Assembly (NCBI GenBank): GCA_024234735.1
Contig: JACKNV010000001.1
Location: 867,378-931,377, forward strand
Direction of reading: 5' to 3'
DNA from: Pseudomonadales bacterium
GTDB lineage: Bacteria > Pseudomonadota > Gammaproteobacteria > Pseudomonadales > Halieaceae
Length of the DNA stretch: 64,000 bases
Both the position numbers and the translations under genes were made by a program. Under the pieces are notes generated by a model, which made no database searches, was not told where the DNA came from, and saw only the letters and a list, made by a program, of their open reading frames with translations. This document shows, piece after piece, positions 1-6,585 of this stretch. Positions within the stretch are counted from its first letter, which is position 1. Every line of letters starts with the position of its first letter.

Positions 1-1757
1 TTGGGTTGGAAGGTGTCCACTGTCTTGGGCTCGAAATTGACCGCCCGCTTGCCCACCCGCTTGTCGCCGGGGAAATACAGTGAATGACACAACCAGTTGG
101 TGTCGTCGCGCTCCTGGTAATCTTCGCGGGCATGGGCGCCGCGACTTTCCTTGCGCTCCTCGGCGGCGATGGCGGTTGCCTCGGCCACCTCGAACAGGTT
201 GTGCAGTTCCAGCGCTTCGATACGGGCAGTGTTGTACGCCAGGCTCTTGTCGTCCAACCTGGCGTTCTCGATCCGGCCGCGCAGTTCCGCCAGCTTGTCG
301 ATGCCCTTCTGCATGAAGTCGCCGTTACGGAACACCCCGAAGTGATTCTGCATGGTGTTCTGCAGTTCCTTGCGCAACACCGCGACGGCCTCGCCACCGC
401 TGGACTGGTTGAGCCTGTCCAGGCGGGACCTGGCCTGCTCGATGTCACTCTCGGAAGCCTCGCGCATCTCGATGCCGGAGCGCAGGGCATTCTCGATATA
501 GATACCGGAAGCGCGCCCAAAGACCACCAGATCCAGCAGGGAGTTACCACCCAGGCGGTTGGCGCCATGCACGGACACACAGGCCACCTCGCCACAGGCG
601 TACAGCCCCGGAATCACCACGTCGTTGCCGTGGGCGTCGACCGTGAGCGCCTGGCCGTGCACATTGGTGGGGATCCCGCCCATCATGTAGTGGCAGGTGG
701 GTACCACGGGAATGGGCTCCTTGACCGGGTCGGCATGGGCAAAGGTGCGCGACAGTTCGCAGATACCCGGGAGGCGGCTCTCCAGCACTTCCTCGCCCAG
801 GTGATCGAGCTTGAGGTACACGTGATCGCCCTCCGGGCCACAGCCCCGGCCCTCGATGATCTCCAGCACCATGGAGCGTGCCACTACATCGCGGCCGGCC
901 AGGTCCTTGGCGTTGGGGGCGTAGCGCTCCATGAAACGCTCGCCGTCCTTGTTGATCAGATACCCGCCCTCGCCGCGGCAGCCCTCGGTCACCAGTACCC
1001 CCGCGCCGGCAATGCCGGTGGGATGGAACTGCCACATTTCGATATCCTGGACCGGGAAACCCGCGCGCAGCGCCATGCCGATGCCATCACCGGTATTGAT
1101 ATGGGCATTGGTGGTCGAGGCGTAGATGCGCCCGGCACCGCCGGTGGCGAACACCGTGGCCTTGGATTTGACGTAGACGGTTTCACCGGTTTCCATGCAG
1201 ATGGCAATGACCCCGACCACCGCGCCGTCCTGGTTCTTGACCAGATCGGTGGCGTACCACTCGTTGAAGAACACCGTGTTGTTCTTCATGTTCCCCTGGT
1301 AAAGAGTGTGCAGCAGGGCGTGGCCGGTACGGTCCGCGGCGGCACAGGTGCGCGCCGCCTGGCCGCCCTCGCCGAAATTCTTGGACTGCCCGCCGAAAGG
1401 CCGCTGGTAGATGCGCCCCTCTTCCGTCCGCGAGAACGGCAGGCCCATGTGCTCCAGCTCGAACACGGCCTCGGGGCCGACGCTGCACATGTATTCGATG
1501 GCATCCTGGTCACCGATGTAGTCGGAGCCCTTGACCGTGTCATACATGTGCCAGCGCCAGTCATCATCGGGGTCGGCACTGGCAATGGCGCAAGTGATCC
1601 CCCCCTGGGCGGACACCGTGTGGGAACGGGTCGGGAACACCTTGGAGATCACCGCCGTCTTGTAGCCCGACTGGGCCAGCTGCAGTGCGGCACGCATGCC
1701 GGCACCGCCGCCGCCTACGATAACGCCGTCGAATGAGAGAGTGCGAAGAGCGGCCAT
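1..1757 (-). CDS. sdhA: Succinate dehydrogenase flavoprotein subunit (partial, 3' end outside window)
   Basis: Catalytic FAD subunit of complex II, which oxidises succinate to fumarate and feeds quinone through SdhBCD at the inner membrane. The frame opens at ATG 1757 and runs off the window. The last visible residues (VNFEPKTVDTF...) match the usual SdhA C-terminus, so only a few residues are missing. Visible are the N-terminal FAD-binding GGGGAG motif, the SHTVSAQGG flavin-attachment region with its histidine, the HPTG motif, and the catalytic region with HYMMGGIPTN and the downstream GANRLGGNSL. It starts 2 bp after the sdhD stop, so it is the third gene of sdhCDA; sdhB is expected just outside the window. 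Very sure. Confidence 0.97.
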   Translation of the reverse strand, partial: MAALRTLSFDGVIVGGGGAGMRAALQLAQSGYKTAVISKVFPTRSHTVSAQGGITCAIASADPDDDWRWHMYDTVKGSDYIGDQDAIEYMCSVGPEAVFELEHMGLPFSRTEEGRIYQRPFGGQSKNFGEGGQAARTCAAADRTGHALLHTLYQGNMKNNTVFFNEWYATDLVKNQDGAVVGVIAICMETGETVYVKSKATVFATGGAGRIYASTTNAHINTGDGIGMALRAGFPVQDIEMWQFHPTGIAGAGVLVTEGCRGEGGYLINKDGERFMERYAPNAKDLAGRDVVARSMVLEIIEGRGCGPEGDHVYLKLDHLGEEVLESRLPGICELSRTFAHADPVKEPIPVVPTCHYMMGGIPTNVHGQALTVDAHGNDVVIPGLYACGEVACVSVHGANRLGGNSLLDLVVFGRASGIYIENALRSGIEMREASESDIEQARSRLDRLNQSSGGEAVAVLRKELQNTMQNHFGVFRNGDFMQKGIDKLAELRGRIENARLDDKSLAYNTARIEALELHNLFEVAEATAIAAEERKESRGAHAREDYQERDDTNWLCHSLYFPGDKRVGKRAVNFEPKTVDTFQP

Positions 1758-1759
1758 GC

Positions 1760-2122
1760 TTAGTAACCCCACAGAATCTGTATGCCCCAGACGACATACG
1801 TGAACATGACAAGCGCGCTGGCCAGCTGGGCGGCAAAGCGCAGGACGTTACCGGTGGTGCCCATCAGGCGCTCGGTAAGGTAATCGGTGAATACCGCCCA
1901 CAGACCCACCCAGGCGTGCAGACCCATCGACAACAGCGCCAGCAGGCTGAATATCCGCATCCAGGTCTGCGAGTACAGCTCCTTCCAGGAGGCGTAATCG
2001 ACGCCGCCGAGCAGCACACAGGTCACGAAAATGAAATAGGCGAGCATGATGACCGCGCTCACCCGTTGCATCATCCAATCGTAGAGGCCGGAACGCCCCA
2101 TGCTGGTGATTGCGGTTACCAT
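1760..2122 (-). CDS. sdhD: Succinate dehydrogenase membrane anchor subunit SdhD
   Basis: Hydrophobic anchor of succinate:quinone oxidoreductase, 120 residues, with three predicted transmembrane helices (about 18-40, 57-78 and 92-115). The GLHAWVGLWAVFTDY segment around residue 70 carries the histidine expected to ligate haem b. SdhD helps form the quinone site. Its ATG overlaps the end of sdhC by 7 bp and its stop lies 2 bp before sdhA, so translation is probably coupled. Length and position in sdhCDAB are standard. Confidence 0.95.
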   Translation of the reverse strand: MVTAITSMGRSGLYDWMMQRVSAVIMLAYFIFVTCVLLGGVDYASWKELYSQTWMRIFSLLALLSMGLHAWVGLWAVFTDYLTERLMGTTGNVLRFAAQLASALVMFTYVVWGIQILWGY

Positions 2123-2490
2123 ATCCAGACTCCTGCCAGCAGTATGAGAATGACGGACACCACCACGACGATGCGCACGCCGCGAATGCCCCCTTCCATG
2201 GATTCACCAATACCGAAATCCATCACCAGGTGTTTTATCCCGGCCACCGAGTGGTAGATCAGGCCCGCCATGATCGCCCAGATGACCAGCTTCGCCAGCG
2301 GGCTGGCCAGGCACTCGCCCAGGGCGGCAAAACTGTCGGGGCTTTCGAGGCTGGCATCCAGTGCCCAGATCAGCACGGCCATGCCAGCAAAGAGGAATAC
2401 GCCAGAGGCGCGGTGGGCAATCGAGGCCCATGCGGTAACGGGGAGCCGCATGGTACCGATGTCCAGGTTAACAGGACGTTTGTCTTTCAC
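2116..2490 (-). CDS. sdhC: Succinate dehydrogenase cytochrome b556 subunit SdhC
   Basis: First gene of the sdh operon, encoding the 124-residue cytochrome b subunit that anchors the dehydrogenase and holds haem b with SdhD. The start is GTG at 2490; the N-terminus MKDKRPVNLDIG is typical of SdhC. Three membrane helices are visible, and HRASG and the haem-ligand region IYHSVAGIKHLVMDFG match the family signatures. A strong sigma70-like promoter lies about 100 bp upstream, and the operon diverges from gltA. Confidence 0.96.
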   Translation of the reverse strand: MKDKRPVNLDIGTMRLPVTAWASIAHRASGVFLFAGMAVLIWALDASLESPDSFAALGECLASPLAKLVIWAIMAGLIYHSVAGIKHLVMDFGIGESMEGGIRGVRIVVVVSVILILLAGVWIW

Positions 2491-2595
2491 TGTAGGATAC
2501 CATCGTTCAGGCGCCCGGGAGGGCGGTTAATCGGGTTGCAACGAAGTCCTGTGCGTCGCCGCCAAGCTGCCGGCCGGCACCACAAAACGCGCCAA

Positions 2596-2624
2596 ATTAT
2601 AGGCACTTGGCAGCCCGATTACAA
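2596..2624 (-). promoter_or_regulatory. Predicted sigma70 promoter of sdhCDAB
   Basis: On the minus strand, TTGTAA (2624-2619) and a perfect TATAAT (2601-2596) are separated by exactly 17 bp, placing the start near 2588 and leaving a leader of about 100 nt before the sdhC GTG. Confidence 0.75.
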
Positions 2625-2757
2625 ACCTGTCATTAAAAAGCGCGGCAGTTTCCACGCCACCCGCTGATCGGTCCCGCTCCGCCTCCTGAAAATCCGCCGC
2701 GCGTCGCCTGCTTTTGCCGAAAAGCACTTAACAAACCGGCACATAGAGCCAGATCAA

Positions 2758-2785
2758 TTGACAAAAACTCGGGACACTCTATAGT
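2758..2785 (+). promoter_or_regulatory. Predicted sigma70 promoter of gltA
   Basis: A perfect TTGACA (2758-2763) and TATAGT (2780-2785) are separated by 16 bp, 36 bp upstream of the gltA ATG. An AGGA element 7 bp before the ATG serves as ribosome-binding site. Confidence 0.75.
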
Positions 2786-2820
2786 GGATCGCCCATCGTT
2801 TCAGATCGCAGGACCCCTCT

Positions 2821-4113
2821 ATGAGCGACAAGAAAGCCACTCTCAGCATCGACGGACTCGACGCGGCCATAGAGCTGCCGATCTATTCCGGAACCCTCGG
2901 CCCCGATGTGGTCGACGTCAGCGGTCTGACCGGCAAGGGCATGTTCACCTACGACCCCGGTTTTGTCTCCACCGCCGCCTGCGAATCCCAGATCACCTTT
3001 ATCGACGGCAACAAGGGCGTTCTGCTGCACCGGGGTTACCCCATCGAGCAGTTGGCCGACAAGTCAAACTACCTGGAAACCTGCTACCTGCTGCTCTATG
3101 GCGAACTCCCCAACGAGGAGCAGAAAAACAGGTTCGTCAGCACGGTGCACCGCCACACAATGGTGCACGAGCAGATTCGCACCTTCTTCAACGGCTTCCG
3201 GCGCGACGCCCACCCGATGGCCATCATGTGCGGTGTGGTGGGCGCCCTGTCCGCTTTCTACCACGACTCCCTGGACATCTCTGACGAGCAGCATCGCCAG
3301 GTGGCGGCCTTTCGCCTGATCGCCAAGATGCCGACCCTGGCGGCCATGAGCTACAAGTTTTCCGTCGGCCAGCCCTTCATGTATCCCGACAACAGCTTCA
3401 GCTACTCCGAGAACTTCCTGCACATGATGTTCGGCAACCCCTGCGAGCCGAGCAACATCAGCCCCGTTCTTGCCCGGGCCATGGATCGCATCTTCCTGCT
3501 GCACGCCGACCACGAGCAGAACGCGTCCACCTCGACGGTACGCCTGGCCGGCTCCTCCGGCGCCAACCCCTTCGCCTGCATCGCGGCCGGTATCGCCGCC
3601 CTGTGGGGTCCCTCCCACGGGGGCGCCAACGAGGCCGTGCTGGAGATGCTCGAGGAGATCGGCGATGTATCACGCATCGACGAATTCGTCGCCAGGGCCA
3701 AGGACAAGGACGACCCCTTCCGCCTCATGGGCTTCGGGCACCGGGTCTACAAGAATTTCGATCCCCGGGCCAAGGTGATGAAAGAGTCCGCCGACGAGGT
3801 GCTGGCGGAGTTGGGCCTGGAGGACGACCCGCTGCTGGCTATCGCCAAGCGCCTGGAGGAGATCGCCCTCAACGACGATTATTTCATCGAGAAGAAACTG
3901 TACCCCAATGTGGATTTCTACTCCGGTATCATTCTCAAGGCCATCGGTATTCCCACCAGCATGTTCACGGTTATCTTCGCCGTCGGGCGCACGGTGGGCT
4001 GGATCGCCCACTGGAACGAGATGATATCCGGCAGTTACCGCATCGGCCGGCCGCGCCAGCTGTATACCGGCCATGGCGTACGCGACTATGTACCCCTGGC
4101 GGAGCGCAAGTAG
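2821..4113 (+). CDS. gltA: Citrate synthase (type II, hexameric)
   Basis: Condenses acetyl-CoA and oxaloacetate to citrate, the entry step of the TCA cycle. The 430-residue protein has the length of Gram-negative NADH-sensitive GltA. It has the N-terminal domain (residues 1-45) of that class, then the catalytic histidine regions LLHADHEQNAST and GFGHRVYKNFDPRA and the late aspartate in YPNVDFYSG. The C-terminal RPRQLYTG motif is also typical. It has its own promoter and a strong rho-independent terminator, so it is monocistronic. It diverges from sdhCDA, a common arrangement in gammaproteobacteria. Confidence 0.98.
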   Translation: MSDKKATLSIDGLDAAIELPIYSGTLGPDVVDVSGLTGKGMFTYDPGFVSTAACESQITFIDGNKGVLLHRGYPIEQLADKSNYLETCYLLLYGELPNEEQKNRFVSTVHRHTMVHEQIRTFFNGFRRDAHPMAIMCGVVGALSAFYHDSLDISDEQHRQVAAFRLIAKMPTLAAMSYKFSVGQPFMYPDNSFSYSENFLHMMFGNPCEPSNISPVLARAMDRIFLLHADHEQNASTSTVRLAGSSGANPFACIAAGIAALWGPSHGGANEAVLEMLEEIGDVSRIDEFVARAKDKDDPFRLMGFGHRVYKNFDPRAKVMKESADEVLAELGLEDDPLLAIAKRLEEIALNDDYFIEKKLYPNVDFYSGIILKAIGIPTSMFTVIFAVGRTVGWIAHWNEMISGSYRIGRPRQLYTGHGVRDYVPLAERK

Positions 4114-4133
4114 GCGCCGCACGCGACACGTAC

Positions 4134-4156
4134 AAGGCCGCCACGCGGCCTTTTTT
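4134..4156 (+). terminator. Rho-independent terminator of gltA
   Basis: A GGCCGC / GCGGCC stem with a 3-nt loop is followed by six T residues, about 20 bp after the gltA stop. Confidence 0.88.
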
Positions 4157-4206
4157 CGTGCCATACCCATCAACCTGAATCTATCCAACCCAGGAAGCGC
4201 GTCGCC

Positions 4207-5328
4207 ATGACTGCTATTGTGATCAGCGGAACCGGTCTCTATACCCCGGCGGAATCCATCAGTAACGAAGAGCTGGTGGCGTCATTCAACGCCTACGTCG
4301 ACCTCTACAACGAGGAGCACGCGGCCGCCATCGGGGCCGGCGACCTGCCGGCGCTGCAGCACTCCTCCGCCGAATTCATCGAGAAGGCCTCGGGCATCAA
4401 GTCCCGCTACGTCATGAACAAGGATGGCATCCTGGACCCGCGGCGCATGGTGCCCTACCTGCCGGAGCGCGCCAACGAGGAGCAGTCCATACAGTGCGAA
4501 ATGGCGGTACAGGCCGCCTCCCAGGCCATGGCCCAGGCGGGCAAGAGCGCCGCTGATATCGACATGGTCATTGTCGCGGCCTCCAATATGCAGCGCGCCT
4601 ACCCGGCGATGGCGGTGGAAATACAGGATGCTCTGGGCATAAAGGGCTTTGGCTTCGACATGAACGTCGCCTGCTCCTCGGCCACCTTCGGCATGCAACA
4701 GGCCAGGGACGCCGTGGCCAGCGGCAGCGCCTCCTGTGTGCTGATGCTGAACCCGGAGATATGCAGCGGCCACCTGAACTTCTGCGACCGGGACTCACAC
4801 TTCATCTTCGGCGACGTGTGCACCGCAGTGATCATCGAGGCGGCGCAGCAGGCCACCTCCGCTGACCAGTACCTCATCCTGGACAGCAAATTGCAGACCA
4901 TCTACTCCAACAACATCCGCAACAACTTCGGCTTTCTCAACCGCTGCGACGCGACTGGCATCGGCCAACCGGACAAGCTGTTCGTGCAGGAGGGGCGCAA
5001 GGTGTTCAAGGAAGTGTGCCCCGCCGTGGCCAGCCAGATTTCGGCGCAACTGGAGCGCCTGGAAATCGACCCCGAGGACATCAAACGCCTGTGGCTGCAC
5101 CAGGCCAACCTCAACATGAACCAGTTGATTTCCAGGCGGGTACTGGGTCGCGAGGCCACCGCCGAGGAGGCCCCGACCATTCTGGACGAATACGCCAACA
5201 CCAGTTCCGCGGGGTCGGTGATCGCCTTTCACAAGCACCGCGCCGATTTTCGCAGCGGCGAGCTGGGCGTACTGTGCTCTTTCGGTGCCGGCTACAGTAT
5301 CGGCAGCGTGGTGCTGCGCAAGGTCTAG
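4207..5328 (+). CDS. 3-oxoacyl-ACP synthase III (FabH-type thiolase-fold enzyme)
   Basis: A 373-residue thiolase-fold condensing enzyme. FabH enzymes condense an acyl-CoA primer with malonyl-ACP to start fatty-acid synthesis. The catalytic cysteine is in NVACSSATFG (about residue 158), the histidine in LWLHQANLNMNQLI, and the asparagine in NTSSAGSVIAF. It is about 55 residues longer than E. coli FabH because of an insert near residues 25-60. From memory it resembles the Pseudomonas PA3286-type enzymes that use medium-chain acyl-CoA from beta-oxidation; I infer rather than see that specificity. The ATG at 4207 follows AGGAAGCG. Its stop overlaps the convergent hisC stop by 4 bp. Confidence 0.87.
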   Translation: MTAIVISGTGLYTPAESISNEELVASFNAYVDLYNEEHAAAIGAGDLPALQHSSAEFIEKASGIKSRYVMNKDGILDPRRMVPYLPERANEEQSIQCEMAVQAASQAMAQAGKSAADIDMVIVAASNMQRAYPAMAVEIQDALGIKGFGFDMNVACSSATFGMQQARDAVASGSASCVLMLNPEICSGHLNFCDRDSHFIFGDVCTAVIIEAAQQATSADQYLILDSKLQTIYSNNIRNNFGFLNRCDATGIGQPDKLFVQEGRKVFKEVCPAVASQISAQLERLEIDPEDIKRLWLHQANLNMNQLISRRVLGREATAEEAPTILDEYANTSSAGSVIAFHKHRADFRSGELGVLCSFGAGYSIGSVVLRKV

Positions 5329-6383
5329 GCCAGCAGCTGGGCCAGGGCCGCCAGCAGGGCATCGCACTGCTGGTCGGTACCCACGGTGATCCGCAGGTAA
5401 TTGGCGATGCGCGGGGCACTGAAATAGCGCACGATAACCCCCTGCTCCCTCAAGCCCGTGAACAATTCCTGTGCACGCCTGTTCGGGTGGCTGGCCATGA
5501 CAAAATTGGCCGCTGAAGGCAACACCTCGAAGCCCTGCAGGCGCAGGGCCGCCACCAGCCGCTCGCGGCTGGCGATCACCCGTCGGTTCGCCTCGAGAAA
5601 ATAGGGCTCATCCTCCAGGGCCGCCAGTGCGGCCCGCTGGGCGAGGACACCCAGCGGGTAGGAGTTGAAGGAATTCTTCACCCGCTCCAGGGCCTCGATC
5701 AAGGCCGCGGAGCCCATCGCCATGCCCACCCGTAAACCCGCCAGGGAGCGGGACTTCGACAGGGTCTGGACCACCAGCAGGTTGTCGAACTCGGCCAGCA
5801 GGGGCACCGCAGAGGCGCCACCAAAGTCGATATAGGCCTCGTCGATCACCACCACCGCGTCCGGGTTGCGCTGCAGCAGCCGCCGCATGGCATCGACTGA
5901 CAGCAGCCTGCCGGTAGGAGCATTGGGGTTGGGCAGGATGATCGCGCCGGCGCGGGCGTCGTAATCCAGGGGCTCGATCGCGAAGTCCGCCCGGAGAGGG
6001 ACCGCCCGCCAGGGTATGCCGTACAACTCACACCAGACCGGATAGAAGCTGTAGGTCACGTCGGGGAACAACAGCGGATCCTCGTGGCGCAGCAGCGCCT
6101 GGAAGACATGCGCCAGGACTTCATCCGAACCGTTACCCAGGAACACCTGTGCCGGCTCGAGACCGTGACGTTGGGCCAGGGCCTGCTTCAGGGCGCTGGA
6201 CTCCGGATCGGGATAGCGGCGCAGTTCATCGCCGGTGACCCCGGCGATAGCCTCGAGGACCGCCGGGGACGGCGGATAGGGATGCTCGTTGGTGTTGAGC
6301 TTGACCAGCCTGTCGAGGCGCGGCTGCTCGCCCGGCACATAGGGCGTGAGCCGCCCTACTATATCGCTCCAGAATCGACTCAT
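5325..6383 (-). CDS. hisC: Histidinol-phosphate aminotransferase
   Basis: PLP-dependent class I/II aminotransferase converting imidazole-acetol phosphate and glutamate to histidinol phosphate. The 352-residue protein has the N-terminal LVKLNTNEHPYPPSP signature, the GNGSDE cofactor-phosphate region, NPNAPTG, the DEAYIDF segment, and the PLP lysine in VQTLSKSRSLAGLRVG. It stands alone with no other his genes nearby. The ATG lies 15 bp after a tRNA-Glu on the same strand, suggesting one transcript. Its 3' end overlaps the convergent condensing-enzyme gene by 4 bp (CTAG shared as both stops). A role as another aromatic or phosphono aminotransferase cannot be fully excluded. Confidence 0.9.
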   Translation of the reverse strand: MSRFWSDIVGRLTPYVPGEQPRLDRLVKLNTNEHPYPPSPAVLEAIAGVTGDELRRYPDPESSALKQALAQRHGLEPAQVFLGNGSDEVLAHVFQALLRHEDPLLFPDVTYSFYPVWCELYGIPWRAVPLRADFAIEPLDYDARAGAIILPNPNAPTGRLLSVDAMRRLLQRNPDAVVVIDEAYIDFGGASAVPLLAEFDNLLVVQTLSKSRSLAGLRVGMAMGSAALIEALERVKNSFNSYPLGVLAQRAALAALEDEPYFLEANRRVIASRERLVAALRLQGFEVLPSAANFVMASHPNRRAQELFTGLREQGVIVRYFSAPRIANYLRITVGTDQQCDALLAALAQLLA

Positions 6384-6398
6384 GACTGTTCCGGGTAG

Positions 6399-6474
6399 TG
6401 GCGTCCCCTAGGGGGTTCGAACCCCTGTTACTGCCGTGAAAGGGCAGGGTCCTGGACCACTAGACGAAGGGGAC
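6399..6474 (-). tRNA. tRNA-Glu (anticodon TTC)
   Basis: A 76-nt cloverleaf on the minus strand begins GTCCCCTTCGTCTAG and ends with an encoded GCCA. The anticodon loop CTTTCAC carries TTC at 6440-6438, inside a CTGCC/GGCAG stem. The T-arm is GGGGTTCGAACCCC and the acceptor stem pairs GTCCCCT with AGGGGAC. It closely matches the E. coli tRNA-Glu. Confidence 0.97.
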
Positions 6475-6509
6475 GTAGTGGCCCCGGCAGGTAGTGCCGG
6501 GAGCGCGCT

Positions 6510-6537
6510 ATTTTACCCAAGCACCGGGTCATTGCAA
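6510..6537 (-). promoter_or_regulatory. Predicted promoter of tRNA-Glu (and probably hisC)
   Basis: TTGCAA (6537-6532), a 16-bp spacer and TAAAAT (6515-6510) on the minus strand are followed by a GC-rich discriminator of the kind found in stringently controlled stable-RNA promoters. The leader holds a 7-bp hairpin (CCCGGCA/TGCCGGG, 6501-6483) just before the mature tRNA 5' end. Confidence 0.7.
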
Positions 6538-6585
6538 GCCGCGCCGAGGCCGGCGCCATACTCTGGCGCCAGCCGCGGGAGATGG

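Larger units (their letters stand above)
2491..2820. other. Divergent sdhC-gltA intergenic region
   Basis: This 330-bp gene-free stretch separates sdhC and gltA. It holds one good promoter for each gene, listed separately. The sdh transcript would carry a leader of about 100 nt. Short open frames here lack ribosome-binding sites and protein-like composition. I see no convincing operator or riboswitch. Confidence 0.7.

Noticed and set aside
84..1736. 550-codon plus-strand open frame at the window start
   Set aside because: It is exact antisense of sdhA, whose conserved motifs are unambiguous; the long frame is a by-product of high GC codon use.
2527..2727. 66-codon minus-strand frame in the sdhC-gltA gap
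   Set aside because: It overlaps the sdh promoter and has no ribosome-binding site.
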